A stretch of DNA of 64,000 nt from an uncultured Bacilli bacterium (GCA_934097105.1 CAKONI010000001.1:100762-164761); one strand, 5' to 3'. Positions 43,542 to 56,065 are shown, counted from the stretch's first letter. Notes: generated by a model from the letters alone, not told the origin. A program made the numbers and translations.

Positions 43542-46500
43542 GTGGCTTACAAATTAATTAATTGTGGAGACCACCGCAAAAGAAGAAGTTTTTCTAGGAT
43601 TAGGAATACTTATGAATTGACTGATTTGTTGGAAATTCAAAAGAAGTCATACGATTGGTTTGTTACTGATGGTATCAAAGAAGTTCTTGATGATTTGTTT
43701 CCTGTTGAAAATTTTGCAGGAACTTTATCTTTGGAATTTGGAGATTATCATTTTGATGAACCTAGATATTCAATAAAAGAGTGTAAAGAGAGGTATGCTA
43801 CTTTTGCTGCGCCTTTAAAAGTTGATGTTAGATTATTTAATAATGAAACTGGTGAAGTTAAAGAGCAAGAAATATTTTTAGGGGATATGCCTTTGATGAC
43901 TGATAGTGGTACTTTTGTCATTAATGGTGCTGAACGTGTTATTGTTTCTCAACTTGTTAGATCTCCTAGTGTTTATTTTAATAAGGAAATTGATAAGAAT
44001 GGAAGACTTTTGATTACTTCTCAAATTATTCCTACTCGTGGTACTTGGCTTGAGTTTGAGACTGATGCTAGGGATATTTTGTATGTAAGAATTGATAGGA
44101 CTAGAAAGGTTCCTCTTACTACTATGCTTCGTGCTTTTGGTCTTTCTAATGATGAAGATATTATTTCTTTATTTGGTAAGTCAGATTTCTTAGATTATAC
44201 TATTGCTAAGGATTCTACTAGAAATACTGATGAAGCACTTATTGAAATTTATGAGAAATTAAGACCTGGTGAACCTGCGACTTTAGATAGTTCTAAGAAT
44301 CAAATTATTACTAGATTTTTTGATGAATTTAGATATGATTTGGCTAAGGTTGGTAGATATAAGTTTAATCTTAAACTTAATGTTATTGATAGACTTTTGG
44401 GACAAACTCTTGCTGAGGATATAAAGGTTGATGGTGAAGTTAAAATTAGTAAGGGTACTGTTGTTACGAAGGCTGTTTTAGAAGAACTTAAACCTATACT
44501 TGATGCTGGTTATGGAGTTCGTGAAGTTAAGATTAATGAAGAACTTGATACTTATAATAAAGTGCAAATTATTAGTATTTATAAACCTGGTACTAAGGAA
44601 AAGATGTTTGTTATAGGTAATGACTCTACTATTGATTCTAAGCGTCTTACTATTTCTGATTTTTATGCTTCTTGTTCATATTACTTAAACCTTTTACAAG
44701 GTGTTGGTAACTTTGATGAGATTGATCATTTAGGAAATAGAAGAATTCGTCAAGTTGGAGAACTTTTACAAAATCAATTTAGGGTGGGTGTTACTCGTAT
44801 GGAAAGGGTTATTCGTGAGAGAATGACTACCCAAGATATTAATGAAGTAACTCCTAAAACGCTTATTAATATTAGGCCAGTAACTGCTATTTTGAAGGAG
44901 TTCTTTGGTAGTTCTCAACTTTCTCAATTTATGGATCAAAATAATCCGATTGCAGAACTTACTCATAAGAGAAGACTTAGTGCTTTAGGACCTGGCGGGC
45001 TTTCTCGTGATAGAGCGGGTATGGATGTTCGTGATGTTAATGAATCACATTATGGTAGAATTTGTCCAATTGAATCGCCTGAAGGACCTAATATCGGGTT
45101 AATTACGACTCTTGCTAGTTATGCAAAAATTGATGATTATGGTTTTATTCAAACTCCATATCGTAAAGTTGTTGATTCTGTTATTACAGATGAAGTTCAT
45201 TATTTAACTGCTAGTGAAGAAAAGGATTTAATTATTTCTGAATCTACTGTTAAAACTGATGATAATAATAAAATAATTGATGAAACAGTTGCAGCTAGAT
45301 ATCGTGGAGAGAATGTTTTGGTATCACCTGATAAGGTTGATTATATTGATGTTTCTCCTCAACAAGTTGTTTCTATTACTACAAGTTGTATTCCATTCTT
45401 GGAACATGATGATGCTACTCGTGCTCTTATGGGTTCTAACATGCAACGTCAAGCTGTGCCACTTTTAAAAACTGAAGCACCTTTTGTAGGTACTGGTGTT
45501 GAGTATATTGCTGCTCGTGATAGTGGTTCTACTGTTGTTGCTAAGGCTGATGGTGTTGTAAGTTATGTTGATGGTAAGAAAGTTGTTGTTAAAAATAAAC
45601 TTGGTGAAGATACTTATTATTTAGCGGATTTCACTGCTTCTAACCAAGATACTTGTTTCCATCATAGACCTATTGTTAAACCTGGGGATAAGGTTGAACG
45701 TGGAAAGACTATTTTAGCGGATGGTCCTTCAACTGATATGGGTGAACTTGCTCTTGGTAAGAATATGACTGTTGCATTTATGATGTTTAATGGTTATAAC
45801 TATGAAGATGCTGTTATTCTTAATGAAAGACTTGTTAAGGATGATGCATATACTACTATTCATATTGAAGATTATGAAATGCCTTGTCGTGAAACTAAAC
45901 TTGGACCTGAAGAAATTACTCGTGATATTCCTAATGTAAGTGAAGATTCTAGACGTAATTTGGATAGTGATGGTATTATTAGAATTGGTACTGAAGTAAA
46001 AGAAGGAGATATTCTTGTTGGTAAGGTAACTCCTAAGGGAATGGCTGAACTTACTTCTGAGGAAAAACTTCTTCATGCAATTTTTGGTGAAAAGACTCGT
46101 GAAGTTCGTGATACATCACTTCGTGTTCCACATGGTGGAGATGGTATTGTTCATGATGTTAAGGTGTTTACTAAGAAGAATAGTGATGAACTTCCAAGTG
46201 GTGTTTCTAAATTAATTCGTGTATATATTGTTCAAAAGAGAAAAATTCAAGTTGGGGATAAGATGGCTGGACGTCATGGTAATAAAGGGGTTATTTCTTT
46301 AATTCTTCCTGAGGAAGATATGCCTTATTTACCTGATGGTACACCAGTTGATGTTATGCTTAATCCACTTGGGGTTCCATCTCGTATGAATATTGGACAA
46401 GTGTTAGAACTTCATTTGGGTATGGCTGCTAAGAAACTTGGTGTTCATGTGGCTACTCCTGTATTTGATGGTGCTAAAGAAGAAGATATTCTTGAGATGA

Positions 46501-47159
46501 TGAAAGAAGCCGGAATGGATGAGGATGGTAAGACTATTCTTTATGATGGTCGTACTGGTAGACCTTTTGATAATAGAGTTTCTGTTGGTGTTATGTATAT
46601 GATTAAACTTCACCATATGGTTGAAGATAAGATGCATGCTCGTGCTACAGGACCTTATAGTTTAGTTACTCAACAACCTCTTGGTGGTAAAGCACAATTT
46701 GGTGGTCAAAGATTTGGTGAAATGGAAGTTTGGGCTTTATATGCTTATGGTGCTGCTCATACTCTTCAAGAAATATTGACTGTTAAATCTGATGATGTTG
46801 TTGGACGTGTTAAGGTTTATGAGGCTTTAGTAAAAGGACAAAAGGTTGATCAAGCCGGAGTTCCTGAATCATTTAGGGTTCTTATTAAAGAATTCCAAGC
46901 ACTTGGTCTTGATATTCAAATTATTAATGATAAGAATGAGGTTCTTGATCTTAAAGAAATAGAAAAGGAAGAAAAGAATGAGTCTACTTCATTTATAATT
47001 GATGATGTTGAACTTAAAAAGTTTGAAGAAGAGGCTGATGAAAAAGAATTTGAGGATCCAAAGGAATTTGATGATGATTTTGATTTGGATGATGAATTCG
47101 AAGATTTAAGAGATGAAGATGATATAAATATTACTAAGGAAAGAGAGGTGGAATACTAA
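43542..47159 (+). CDS. rpoB: RNA polymerase beta subunit
   Basis: 1205 residues from the GTG after AGGGGTG; the frame is open 31 codons upstream over the promoter. Seen: rifampicin region with [29 protein letters not shown] (key residues S, D, H, R, S all in the susceptible form), [23 protein letters not shown] near the C-terminus, and an acidic tail (about 1160-1195) that is longer than in B. subtilis. The TAA overlaps the rpoC ATG. Confidence 0.98.
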   Translation: MAYKLINCGDHRKRRSFSRIRNTYELTDLLEIQKKSYDWFVTDGIKEVLDDLFPVENFAGTLSLEFGDYHFDEPRYSIKECKERYATFAAPLKVDVRLFNNETGEVKEQEIFLGDMPLMTDSGTFVINGAERVIVSQLVRSPSVYFNKEIDKNGRLLITSQIIPTRGTWLEFETDARDILYVRIDRTRKVPLTTMLRAFGLSNDEDIISLFGKSDFLDYTIAKDSTRNTDEALIEIYEKLRPGEPATLDSSKNQIITRFFDEFRYDLAKVGRYKFNLKLNVIDRLLGQTLAEDIKVDGEVKISKGTVVTKAVLEELKPILDAGYGVREVKINEELDTYNKVQIISIYKPGTKEKMFVIGNDSTIDSKRLTISDFYASCSYYLNLLQGVGNFDEIDHLGNRRIRQVGELLQNQFRVGVTRMERVIRERMTTQDINEVTPKTLINIRPVTAILKEFFGSSQLSQFMDQNNPIAELTHKRRLSALGPGGLSRDRAGMDVRDVNESHYGRICPIESPEGPNIGLITTLASYAKIDDYGFIQTPYRKVVDSVITDEVHYLTASEEKDLIISESTVKTDDNNKIIDETVAARYRGENVLVSPDKVDYIDVSPQQVVSITTSCIPFLEHDDATRALMGSNMQRQAVPLLKTEAPFVGTGVEYIAARDSGSTVVAKADGVVSYVDGKKVVVKNKLGEDTYYLADFTASNQDTCFHHRPIVKPGDKVERGKTILADGPSTDMGELALGKNMTVAFMMFNGYNYEDAVILNERLVKDDAYTTIHIEDYEMPCRETKLGPEEITRDIPNVSEDSRRNLDSDGIIRIGTEVKEGDILVGKVTPKGMAELTSEEKLLHAIFGEKTREVRDTSLRVPHGGDGIVHDVKVFTKKNSDELPSGVSKLIRVYIVQKRKIQVGDKMAGRHGNKGVISLILPEEDMPYLPDGTPVDVMLNPLGVPSRMNIGQVLELHLGMAAKKLGVHVATPVFDGAKEEDILEMMKEAGMDEDGKTILYDGRTGRPFDNRVSVGVMYMIKLHHMVEDKMHARATGPYSLVTQQPLGGKAQFGGQRFGEMEVWALYAYGAAHTLQEILTVKSDDVVGRVKVYEALVKGQKVDQAGVPESFRVLIKEFQALGLDIQIINDKNEVLDLKEIEKEEKNESTSFIIDDVELKKFEEEADEKEFEDPKEFDDDFDLDDEFEDLRDEDDINITKEREVEY

Positions 47160-50100
47160 TGATAGAAGTAAATAAAGTAGAGGCTTTGAAGATTGGTATT
47201 GCATCTTCTGATAAAATACGTGAATGGTCTTATGGTGAAGTTAAGAAACCTGAAACTATTAATTATCGTACTTTAAAACCTGAAAGAGATGGACTTTTCT
47301 GTGAGAAGATTTTTGGACCTGTTAAGGATTTTGAGTGTTCTTGTGGAAAGTATAAGAGAGTAAAGTATAAAAATATTGTTTGCGATAGATGTGGAGTTGA
47401 AGTTACACGTTCTAAAGTTCGTCGTGAACGTATGGGACATATTGAACTTGCTTCTCCTGTCTCTCATATTTGGTATTTTAAGGGTATACCATCTAGAATG
47501 GGTACTGTTCTTGATATGAGTCAAAGAGACCTTGAAGAAGTACTTTATTTTGTAAGTTATGTTGTTATTGATAAGGGGATTGCTCCTTTAGAAAATAAAC
47601 AAACTTTATCTGAGAAAGAGTATCGTACTTATTATGAAAAATATGGAGATGGATTCCGTGTTGGTATGGGTGCTGAGGCTGTTAAGGAACTTCTTAAACA
47701 AGTTGATTTAGGTAAGGAAATTGATGATATTAGAAAGAAACTTGAAAATGCTCAAGGACAAAAGAGAACTAGTTTATTAAAAAGACTTGATATTTTAGAT
47801 GCTTTTTATAAATCTGGTAATAAGCCTGAATGGATGATTCTTGATTGTATTCCTGTTATACCACCTGAACTTCGTCCTATGATACAACTTGATGGTGGTA
47901 GGTTTGCTACTAGTGATTTGAATGATTTGTATCGTCGTGTTATTAATCGTAATAATCGTTTAAAGAAACTTATTGATTTGGGTGCACCTTCTATTATTAT
48001 TCAAAATGAAAAGAGAATGCTTCAAGAAGCAGTTGACGCTTTATTTGACAATGGTAGAAGAGGTAAAAGTGTTACTGGTGCGGGTAATCGTGCTCTTAAA
48101 TCACTTTCTAGTATGTTAAAAGGTAAGCAAGGTCGTTTTAGACAAAACTTACTTGGTAAACGTGTTGATTATTCTGGTCGTTCTGTTATCATTGTTGGAC
48201 CTAGTCTTAAAATGTATCAATGTGGTCTTCCTAAGGGTATGGCTCTTGAACTATTTAAGCCTCATGTTATTAATGGTTTAGTTGAAAGAGGTATTGCTCA
48301 TAATATTAAGGCTGCTAAGAAACTTATTGATAATCAAGATGAGAGAGTTTGGGATGTTGTTGAGGATACAATAAGAGAGCATCCAGTTATGCTTAACCGT
48401 GCTCCTACACTTCATAGACTTGGTATTCAAGCGTTTGAACCTAAACTTATAGGTGGTAAGGCTATTCGTCTTCATCCTCTTGTATGTCCTGCGTTTAATG
48501 CGGACTTTGATGGAGATCAAATGGCTGTGCATGTACCTCTTTCTGAAGAAGCACAAGCAGAAGCTAGACTTTTAATGCTTGGGGCTAATAACATTCTTCA
48601 TCCAAAGAGTGGGGAACCGGTTGTTACTCCTGCTCAAGATATGGTTTTAGGTAATTATTATCTTACTATGGAAAAGAAAGATGATGAAGAGGGTCGTGTA
48701 TTTAAGAATTCTAATGAAGCAATTATGGAATATGAAAGAGGAGATTTAAAACTTCATACTAGGATTGCTGTTAAGGTTAATTCGTTTAAACATAAATTAT
48801 TTACTGAAGAGCATAAGAATGATTATTTGGTTACTACTGTTGGTAAACTTATATTTAATGAAATTCTTCCTGATACTTTCCCATATATAAATGAACCTAC
48901 TAAGGAAAATATCGAAACTATTACGCCAAGTAAGTACTTTATTAAACCTGGGCAAAATATTAAGGAAATTATTTCTGAAATGCCTTTGGTTAGTCCTTTC
49001 CCTGTTAAGACTTTAAAACAAATTATTGCTCAAATATTTAAACTTTATAAAACTACTGAAACTTCTATTATGCTTGATAGACTTAAGGATTTAGGATTTA
49101 AGTATTCTACTGTAAGTGGTGCTACTGTGTCTACTTATGATGTTGCTACTAGTAGTTCTAAACCTGAAATTATTGCTAATGGTAAGAAGATGGTTGATAA
49201 GATTAATAAGCAATATGCTCGTGGTCTTATTACTGAAGAAGAAAGATATGAGAGTGTTATTAATGTTTGGTATAAGGCTAAGGATAAGGTTCAAGCAGAA
49301 CTTCAAGAAATTGCTGATAAGTCTATCGAAAATCCAATTTTCATGATGATGAAGAGTGGTGCTCGTGGTAAAATATCTCAATTTGTTCAACTTTCTGGTA
49401 TGCGTGGTCTTATGGCTAAACCTGGTGGTAGAACTATTGAAATTCCAGTTATTTCGTCTTTTAAAGAAGGTCTTTCAGTTTCTGAATTCTTCTTGTCTAC
49501 GCATAGTGCTCGTAAGGGTAGTGCAGATACGGCTCTTAATACGGCATCTTCTGGATACTTAACTAGAAGACTTGTTGATGTTTCTCAAGATGTTATTGTT
49601 AAAGAGGCTGATTGCGGTACTTCATTTGGTGTTAGTGTTGAGGCATTTATTAATGAGAAAGATGATACTGTTATTGAAGGATTATATGATCGTATTGTTG
49701 GAAGATATGCTAGTAAGAAGATTATAAATCCTGAAACTCGTGAAGTTATTGTTGAAAAAGATGCGTTAATTGGTGAGAAAGAGGCTAATATGATAGTGGC
49801 TTCTGGAATTACTAAAGTTGAAATTAGAAATGTTCTTACTTGTAATACTCATAATGGTGTTTGTCAAAAATGTTATGGTAGAAACCTTGCTACTGGTAAT
49901 ATTGTTGAGATTGGTGAGGCTATTGGTATTATGGCTGCTCAATCTATCGGTGAACCTGGAACACAACTTACTATGAGAACTTTCCATACTGGTGGTGTTG
50001 CTGGTGGTGAAGATATTACTCAAGGTCTTCCTCGTGTTGAAGAGTTATTTGAGGCACGTAATCCTAAGGGACAAGCGACTATTGCTACGATTAATGGTAA

Positions 50101-50788
50101 AGTAAAAGATATTAGTGAAGAACATGGAAAATATAGAATTAAGATTAAGAATAAACTTGAAGAAATAGAACATGTTACTAATTATGGCGCCAAACTTAGA
50201 GTTCAAAAGGGTGATGAGGTAGAAGTTGGTGAGAAACTTACTGAAGGTAATATAAGTCCTAAGGAACTTCTTGCTGTTACTGATCCTATTACTGCTCAAA
50301 CTTATATTTTGAAGGAAATTCAAAAGGCATATAGGGCTCAAGGTGTTGATATTAGTGATAAACATATTGAAGTTGTTGTAAGTAGAATGATTTCGAAGAT
50401 TAGAATATTTGATGGTGGGGATACTGAATTATTAATTGGTAGTCTTGTTAATATTAAAGACTTTACTGAGGTTAATAAAGAGGCTATTCTTAAAGGTAAA
50501 AGACCTGCGACTGGTAAACCTATTCTTCTTGGTATTACTAAGGCATCTCTTGAAACTGATTCGTTCTTATCTGCGGCTTCATTCCAAGAAACTACAAGAG
50601 TTCTTACTGATGCTTCGATTAAGGGTAAAATTGATACTCTTCAAGGACTTAAAGAAAACGTTATTATTGGTAAACTTATTCCTGCGGGAACGGGTGCAAA
50701 ACAATATAGAGATGTTTCTTATGAACTTAAAAAACAATTTTTGTCTGATGAACCTATGGAAGTTTTAGAGGATGAATTTATGGAGTAG
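47159..50788 (+). CDS. rpoC: RNA polymerase beta' subunit
   Basis: 1209 residues. N-terminal zinc site CSCGKY...CDRCGV (about 60-80), rudder/lid region, catalytic [12 protein letters not shown] (about 450), bridge-helix and trigger-loop area around [21 protein letters not shown], second zinc site [16 protein letters not shown] overlap with rpoB implies coupled synthesis. Confidence 0.99.
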   Translation: MIEVNKVEALKIGIASSDKIREWSYGEVKKPETINYRTLKPERDGLFCEKIFGPVKDFECSCGKYKRVKYKNIVCDRCGVEVTRSKVRRERMGHIELASPVSHIWYFKGIPSRMGTVLDMSQRDLEEVLYFVSYVVIDKGIAPLENKQTLSEKEYRTYYEKYGDGFRVGMGAEAVKELLKQVDLGKEIDDIRKKLENAQGQKRTSLLKRLDILDAFYKSGNKPEWMILDCIPVIPPELRPMIQLDGGRFATSDLNDLYRRVINRNNRLKKLIDLGAPSIIIQNEKRMLQEAVDALFDNGRRGKSVTGAGNRALKSLSSMLKGKQGRFRQNLLGKRVDYSGRSVIIVGPSLKMYQCGLPKGMALELFKPHVINGLVERGIAHNIKAAKKLIDNQDERVWDVVEDTIREHPVMLNRAPTLHRLGIQAFEPKLIGGKAIRLHPLVCPAFNADFDGDQMAVHVPLSEEAQAEARLLMLGANNILHPKSGEPVVTPAQDMVLGNYYLTMEKKDDEEGRVFKNSNEAIMEYERGDLKLHTRIAVKVNSFKHKLFTEEHKNDYLVTTVGKLIFNEILPDTFPYINEPTKENIETITPSKYFIKPGQNIKEIISEMPLVSPFPVKTLKQIIAQIFKLYKTTETSIMLDRLKDLGFKYSTVSGATVSTYDVATSSSKPEIIANGKKMVDKINKQYARGLITEEERYESVINVWYKAKDKVQAELQEIADKSIENPIFMMMKSGARGKISQFVQLSGMRGLMAKPGGRTIEIPVISSFKEGLSVSEFFLSTHSARKGSADTALNTASSGYLTRRLVDVSQDVIVKEADCGTSFGVSVEAFINEKDDTVIEGLYDRIVGRYASKKIINPETREVIVEKDALIGEKEANMIVASGITKVEIRNVLTCNTHNGVCQKCYGRNLATGNIVEIGEAIGIMAAQSIGEPGTQLTMRTFHTGGVAGGEDITQGLPRVEELFEARNPKGQATIATINGKVKDISEEHGKYRIKIKNKLEEIEHVTNYGAKLRVQKGDEVEVGEKLTEGNISPKELLAVTDPITAQTYILKEIQKAYRAQGVDISDKHIEVVVSRMISKIRIFDGGDTELLIGSLVNIKDFTEVNKEAILKGKRPATGKPILLGITKASLETDSFLSAASFQETTRVLTDASIKGKIDTLQGLKENVIIGKLIPAGTGAKQYRDVSYELKKQFLSDEPMEVLEDEFME

Positions 50789-50806
50789 ATTATTCTACTC
50801 TTTTTT
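50783..50806 (+). terminator. rpoBC terminator
   Basis: GAGTAGA/TCTACTC, four-base loop, T6; the stem contains the rpoC stop codon. Confidence 0.85.
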
Positions 50807-50864
50807 CTTTTGTTGCTTGTATTTTTATTAATCTTTTGTTAAAATATGATTAGATTTATTAAGT

Positions 50865-50894
50865 GAGGTGAACTGGGTTTTTACCCTAGTGTTT
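50865..50894 (+). promoter_or_regulatory. SD and stem-loop leader of yvcK
   Basis: SD GAGGTG (50865-50870) abuts a hairpin ACT-GGGT/ACCC-T-AGT (50872-50890, one bulged T). The ATG at 50895 is 24 bases from the SD, but only about five once the hairpin is folded out. The GTG at 50868 lies in the SD itself. Confidence 0.55.
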
Positions 50895-51833
50895 ATGAAT
50901 AAAAAAATAGTTGTTTTTGGTGGTGGAACTGGAATTAGTTATTTGGTTAAAGGTCTTAAGGATTTTCCAGTAGATATTACATGTGTTATTGCTGTATCTG
51001 ATGATGGTTCTTCTACTGGTAAACTTCGTGAAGAGTTTTTTATGCCGGCGATGGGTGATATTAGACAGGTTATTGTTAATTTATCTGAGGCTAATGATAA
51101 GATTAAGGAACTTTTGGAATATAGATATGATACTTATACTGATTTGGATGGGCATGCTGTTGGTAATTTGATAATGGTTGCTATGTATAATATTACTGGT
51201 AGTCTTAAGGAAAGTATTAGGGTTCTTAGTGATTTTTTACATGTTTCTCATAAAGTTCTTCCTTTGTCTGAGGATTATCTTACTCTTATGGGTGAAACTG
51301 TTGACGGAGATATTATTTCTGGTGAGGAAGCCATTGGGCATGAACCTAGAAAGATTAAAAGGCTTTTTTATGATAATGTTCTTCATGTTGATGATGAGAT
51401 TATTTCTGAAATTAATAGTGCTGATTTAGTTGTTTTTAGTATTGGGAGTTTATATACTAGTATTGTTCCTCATCTTTTATCTGATACGATTAGAGATGCG
51501 ATTGATTCTAGTAAGGCTAGAATTTTATATACTTGTAATGCTGTTTGTCAACCGTTTGAAACTGATGATTATTCTGTTAGTGACCATATTTCTATTATTA
51601 ATAGTTATTTAGGAAATAGAAAGATTGATGCTGTTCTTTGTTCTAATAGTGAAATTCCTGATGAAATTATTAATAAATATGTTTCTAATGAAAATAAAAA
51701 GTTAGTTAGTATTGATCGAGAAAATATTAATTGTGAAATTATTGAGAAAGATTTACTTGTTATTGATGATGGTCATATTAGACATGATAGTCTTAAACTT
51801 GCTACTGCGGTATTTAATTATTTGATGGAGTGA
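50895..51833 (+). CDS. yvcK: YvcK/GlmR gluconeogenesis and cell-wall factor
   Basis: 312 residues. KIVVFGGGTGISYLVKGL nucleotide-sugar-binding loop, VSDDGSSTGKLR, GDIRQVIVNLSE, HAVGNLIMVAM and SIGSLYTSIVP, all family blocks. In B. subtilis it directs carbon to UDP-GlcNAc under gluconeogenic growth. whiA follows after four bases; rapZ, normally upstream, is missing. Confidence 0.94.
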   Translation: MNKKIVVFGGGTGISYLVKGLKDFPVDITCVIAVSDDGSSTGKLREEFFMPAMGDIRQVIVNLSEANDKIKELLEYRYDTYTDLDGHAVGNLIMVAMYNITGSLKESIRVLSDFLHVSHKVLPLSEDYLTLMGETVDGDIISGEEAIGHEPRKIKRLFYDNVLHVDDEIISEINSADLVVFSIGSLYTSIVPHLLSDTIRDAIDSSKARILYTCNAVCQPFETDDYSVSDHISIINSYLGNRKIDAVLCSNSEIPDEIINKYVSNENKKLVSIDRENINCEIIEKDLLVIDDGHIRHDSLKLATAVFNYLME

Positions 51834-51837
51834 TTTT

Positions 51838-52743
51838 ATGTCTTTTACTACTGAAATTAAGAATGAAATTTGTTTTAATGATTTTTCTAGATGTGAAAAT
51901 ATTTGTCTTTTGTCTGGTTTTATTAGAAATAATGCGGTTTATAAAGATGGAAGTTTAATTGTTCTTTCTGAGAATCCTAAGGTAATTAGGAAGATTTTTT
52001 CTCTTTTGAAAGAACTTTATGATATTAATCCGGAGATTAGTTTTGGTAAGAGTAATAATTTTAATAAGAGGAGTTATTATAATATTTTCATAAATGAGAA
52101 AGTTTCTCTTATTGAGAAAGATTTAATGTTTTCTGTGGATAAGCCTCCTTTTTATTTCTTAGATGGTGAGGATTTAAAGAGGGCTTATTTAAGAGGAGTT
52201 TTTCTTGCTAAGGGTAGTATTAATGATCCTAAGAAGTCTAGGTATCATTTGGAGTTTTTGGTTGATAAGAAGAGTGAGGCTTATTTTATTTGTGATATTC
52301 TTTCCTTTTTTGATATTAGTGCGAAAGTTATTTTTAGAGATAAGGGTTATATGACATATGTTAAGGAAGCGGAGAAGATTGGAGATTTTTTGCGTATTGT
52401 TAGTGCGAACAAGGCTATTTTATATTATGAGGATATTAGAATTTATAGGGATCATAAGAATATGACTAATCGTCTTAATAATTGTGAGCAGGCTAATATG
52501 GATAAGATTATTGATACTTGTAGTAGGCAACTTGAAGATATTAATTTAATTGAGGAAAAGGTTGGACTTGATTTTGTTTCTGATAAACTTCGTGATGTTA
52601 TTGTTTATCGTAAAAAATATCCGGATGTTTCTCTTAATGAACTTAGTATGATTATTTCTTCGGAGACTGGTAAGGAAATTTCTAAGTCTGGTCTTACTCA
52701 TAGATTTAGAAAGATACATGAATTTGCTGATAAATTAAGATGA
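51838..52743 (+). CDS. whiA: WhiA-like regulator
   Basis: 301 residues. N-terminal LAGLIDADG-type fold (SFTTEIKNEI, RAYLRGVFLAKGSINDPKKSRYHLEF) and C-terminal HTH (SLNELSMIISSETGKEISKSGLTHRFRKIHEFA). It influences division and chromosome segregation in Bacillus. Confidence 0.95.
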   Translation: MSFTTEIKNEICFNDFSRCENICLLSGFIRNNAVYKDGSLIVLSENPKVIRKIFSLLKELYDINPEISFGKSNNFNKRSYYNIFINEKVSLIEKDLMFSVDKPPFYFLDGEDLKRAYLRGVFLAKGSINDPKKSRYHLEFLVDKKSEAYFICDILSFFDISAKVIFRDKGYMTYVKEAEKIGDFLRIVSANKAILYYEDIRIYRDHKNMTNRLNNCEQANMDKIIDTCSRQLEDINLIEEKVGLDFVSDKLRDVIVYRKKYPDVSLNELSMIISSETGKEISKSGLTHRFRKIHEFADKLR

Positions 52744-52745
52744 AA

Positions 52746-52771
52746 AAAGATAGAGTTTTTGTTCTATCTTT
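52746..52771. terminator. Bidirectional terminator, whiA and lipid kinase
   Basis: AAAGATAGA/TCTATCTTT between convergent genes; T-rich on the plus side, A-run giving T on the minus side. Confidence 0.75.
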
Positions 52772-53690
52772 ATTTGTTTTGGAATAATTTTTCTATATTT
52801 TTTGTTGGAATTAGCATTTTTAAGTCTTTATTTATTGTGAATTTGTATTTTCTTTGCTCATCTTTTAATTTTTCTCCATCTATTGTCCAGTTATTTTTTA
52901 TTTTTTCTTTGAACGTTATTTCTATTTCGTTTCCTGTATGACAGTAAATTCCTGGTACGTTTGTTATGCCTGTTTTTATAAGAAGAATTAGTGTTTTTAC
53001 TAGGTCTTTTCTTCTTGTTATGTTGCAGAACATTATTTCGAATTTGTCATCATCTAGTTTTATGTTTTTATATATGTTGTTTAATCCTGCGATTCTGTTT
53101 GCATTTGATATTAAAATTAATGAGTAGTATCCATGGTATGTTTTTCCATCTATTTTGTATTCTAGTTCATAGAGTTTTGTTGTTTGGAAGAATTCTTTTA
53201 AAGCGTTTATTAGATATGCGAGGTGTCCAATTTTTTTCTTTAATTTTCTTGATGTTTGGTATGGTACGTTTATGAATTTTCCAAAGCCTGCAACGTATAC
53301 GAATGGTTTATTATTTATTAGACCTAAATCTATTTGTTTAATTTCTCCATCTAGTATTTTTTCTATATTTTTTGGAATGTTTTTTGTGAGTCCTAGCATG
53401 TGTCCTATATCGTTTGTAGTTCCGACTGGTATGTGAGATAGTACTAGTTTTTCTTTTCTTTTGTTGTTTCCTGTTACTATTTCGTTAAATGTGCCATCTC
53501 CACCGATTGATAGTACTAAATCTTTGTGTTCTAGATTTTTTATGTGATTTTCTGCATCTTTATGTTTTTCGGTTATATATAAATGTGTTTTGTATCCATG
53601 TTCTTTTAATTTTTTTAGGCCTTCTTCTAAATCTTTTCTTTTTATACCTTTGCCACTTTCTAGGTTGCATATTAGTTCACATGTTTTCAT
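52770..53690 (-). CDS. Diacylglycerol/lipid kinase family protein
   Basis: 306 residues. Catalytic-domain motifs: LVLSIGGDGTFNEIVTG, HIPVGTTNDIGHMLG, FVYVAGFGKF, and a C-terminal domain ending in WTIDGE. DgkB/YegS/BmrU family; could phosphorylate diacylglycerol or a related lipid. 27 bases downstream of clpP on the same strand, so probably one operon. Confidence 0.9.
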   Translation of the reverse strand: MKTCELICNLESGKGIKRKDLEEGLKKLKEHGYKTHLYITEKHKDAENHIKNLEHKDLVLSIGGDGTFNEIVTGNNKRKEKLVLSHIPVGTTNDIGHMLGLTKNIPKNIEKILDGEIKQIDLGLINNKPFVYVAGFGKFINVPYQTSRKLKKKIGHLAYLINALKEFFQTTKLYELEYKIDGKTYHGYYSLILISNANRIAGLNNIYKNIKLDDDKFEIMFCNITRRKDLVKTLILLIKTGITNVPGIYCHTGNEIEITFKEKIKNNWTIDGEKLKDEQRKYKFTINKDLKMLIPTKNIEKLFQNK

Positions 53691-53717
53691 ATTATCACCG
53701 ATTTAATTATACCTAAT

Positions 53718-54299
53718 TTATTGTTTGTTTTCAATTATTTTGTCTATTAAACCATAATTTTTTGCTTCTTTTGCTGATAGAAAGTAGTCTCTTTCTGTAT
53801 CGTTTTCTATTTCTTTTAGAGTTTTTCCTGTGTTTTTTGCCATTATTTTGTTTAGTTTATCTTTTAATTTTAGTATTCGTTCTGCTGCGATTTTTATTTC
53901 TGTTGCTTGGCCTTGGGCGCCTCCTAGTGGTTGATGGATCATTACTTCTGCGTTTGGCAAGCATAGTCTTTTTCCTTTTGTGCCGCTTGATAGTAGGAAT
54001 GCTGCCATTGATGCGGCCATTCCTATACAGATTGTTGATACGTCACTTTTTATGAAGTTCATTGTGTCATATATTGCCATTCCTGATGTTATTTCTCCGC
54101 CTGGTGAGTTTATGTAGATGTTTATGTCATTGTGATTTATGGAGTCTAAGTATAAAAGTTCTGCTACTACTATGTTTGCTGTTTGGCAGTTTATTTCTCC
54201 ATTTAGGATTATTATTCTGTCTTTTAATAGTCTTGAGTATATGTCGTATGCTCTTTCGCCGCCTAGTTCTTTTTCTATGATTGTTGGAATTAAATTCAT
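53718..54299 (-). CDS. clpP: ATP-dependent Clp protease proteolytic subunit
   Basis: 193 residues. Catalytic Ser97 in GMAASMAA, His122 in MIHQPLGG, Asp near 170; [16 protein letters not shown] oxyanion region. Partner of ClpC at 22353. On the minus strand with the lipid kinase. TATAAT lies upstream on the minus strand; no obvious CtsR site. Confidence 0.96.
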   Translation of the reverse strand: MNLIPTIIEKELGGERAYDIYSRLLKDRIIILNGEINCQTANIVVAELLYLDSINHNDINIYINSPGGEITSGMAIYDTMNFIKSDVSTICIGMAASMAAFLLSSGTKGKRLCLPNAEVMIHQPLGGAQGQATEIKIAAERILKLKDKLNKIMAKNTGKTLKEIENDTERDYFLSAKEAKNYGLIDKIIENKQ

Positions 54300-54406
54300 T
54301 TTTTTATCACCTATTAATAATTTAGTGTAAAGTTAATTATAATATGCATACAAAAATTCTACATTTTGTGATAAAATAATATTATATAGTAAAGAGGGTG
54401 TTAGTT

Positions 54407-56053
54407 ATGGATAAGATTAAAGTTAATATTGATAACAAAATTTATGAATATGAAAGAGGTGTTTCTTTATCTTTAGTTTCGGAAAGTTATAAGAGTAAAT
54501 TTGTTCCGCTTGCTTGTTTTGTTAATAATGAACTTGTTTCTCTTGATAAGAGTCTTAATGATGATTGTGATTTGAAGTTTGTTACTATTTCTGATCCGGT
54601 TGGGAATAGAATTTATCAAAAGGGACTTATTTTTGTACTTGTTTATGCTTTTAAGGAACTTTTTGGATATGATTATAAGATAAAGGCATGTCATTCTATT
54701 GATAAGGCTATTAAGATAAGGACTAATTTGCCACTTAATCATAAGAGGATTAATATGCTTAAGGAGAAGATGCGTGAGGTTATTAATTCTGGGCTTTCTA
54801 TTGATAAGTGTTTGGTTAAGAGGAAAGAGGCTTATGATTATTTTATGAGTATTGGGGATGTTTCTAAGGCGAATACTTTTGCATATACGACTAATCATTA
54901 TGTTACTTTGTATAGGCTTGGGGATATGTATGATTATTATTTTTCTCCACTTCCTATTAGTACTGCTGTGTTTGCGGCATATGATCTTTATTATTTAGAT
55001 GATGGTTCGTTTATTTTGCAGTTTCCTACACTTGGTGAGGATGGAAAGATTCCTCCGTATGTAGATAGAGAGAAGATTCTTAATGCTTTTGATAAGAATT
55101 ATAAGTTTTCTAAAAGATTAGGTATTTTTAATAGTGCTGATATTAATAAGATTGTTTCTTCTGGTAAGATTTCTGATATTATTAAACTTTGTGAGGTTGT
55201 TTCTAGTAATGAACTTTTGGAACTTGCTAAGTTAATTGAAAGTAAGAAAGATACGGTTAAACTTATTTTACTTGCGGGTCCGTCTTCTAGTGGTAAGACT
55301 ACGACTTCTAAGAAACTTGCTATGTATTTGAAGGCTTTTGGGTTTAATCCTAAATCTATTTCTATTGATGATTATTTTGTTGATAGAGAAAATACACCTA
55401 GGCTTAGTAATGGAGATTTTGATTTTGAGTCGATAGATGCGGTTAATGTGGATTTGTTTAATGATCATTTGAAGAGACTTATTAATGGTGAAGAGGTTTC
55501 TATTCCTACTTTTAATTTTTATAAGGGTAAAGGAGAGTATTTGGGTAATAAAATTAAACTGGATACTAATGATATACTTATTATTGAGGGGCTTCATGCT
55601 ATTAATGAGGTTCTTACGAGTTCAGTTGATAAGGCTTTTAAGTTTAAGGTTTATATATCGCCTCTTACTGATTTGAATATTGATGATCATAATATTATAT
55701 CTAATAGTGATGTTAGGCTTCTTAGGAGAATTGTAAGGGATAATAGGACACGTGGTTATAGTGCTCTTGAGACTATTTCTAGGTGGCAGGATGTTAGAAG
55801 TGGTGAGGAGAAGAATATTTTTCCTTATCAGAATGATGTTGATTATGTTTTTAATTCATCTCTTATATATGAGATTGGTGTTTTGAAACTTTTTGTTGAA
55901 CCGCTTCTTTTTGTGATTGATGATTCTTCAATTTATTATGAAGAGGTTGTTAGACTTTTGAATTTCTTGGATATGTTTGTGGGTATTCCTACGGATGAAA
56001 TTCCTAGTGAGTCTATTTTGAGGGAGTTTATTGGTGGAAGTTATTTTGAATAG
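54407..56053 (+). CDS. TGS-ThrRS-like domain / uridine kinase fusion
   Basis: 548 residues from the ATG after AGAGGG. Residues 1-65 resemble a TGS domain, 70-230 the threonyl-tRNA synthetase second additional (editing-like) domain (NHYVTLYRLGDMYDYYF), and 280-480 a P-loop kinase of the uridine kinase/phosphoribulokinase type: LLAGPSSSGKTTTSKKL, SIDDYF, IIEGLHAIN. This known fusion is widespread in Firmicutes and Thermotogae; the role of its synthetase-like half is unclear. Confidence 0.9.
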   Translation: MDKIKVNIDNKIYEYERGVSLSLVSESYKSKFVPLACFVNNELVSLDKSLNDDCDLKFVTISDPVGNRIYQKGLIFVLVYAFKELFGYDYKIKACHSIDKAIKIRTNLPLNHKRINMLKEKMREVINSGLSIDKCLVKRKEAYDYFMSIGDVSKANTFAYTTNHYVTLYRLGDMYDYYFSPLPISTAVFAAYDLYYLDDGSFILQFPTLGEDGKIPPYVDREKILNAFDKNYKFSKRLGIFNSADINKIVSSGKISDIIKLCEVVSSNELLELAKLIESKKDTVKLILLAGPSSSGKTTTSKKLAMYLKAFGFNPKSISIDDYFVDRENTPRLSNGDFDFESIDAVNVDLFNDHLKRLINGEEVSIPTFNFYKGKGEYLGNKIKLDTNDILIIEGLHAINEVLTSSVDKAFKFKVYISPLTDLNIDDHNIISNSDVRLLRRIVRDNRTRGYSALETISRWQDVRSGEEKNIFPYQNDVDYVFNSSLIYEIGVLKLFVEPLLFVIDDSSIYYEEVVRLLNFLDMFVGIPTDEIPSESILREFIGGSYFE

Positions 56054-56065
56054 GAGGATTTTTAT

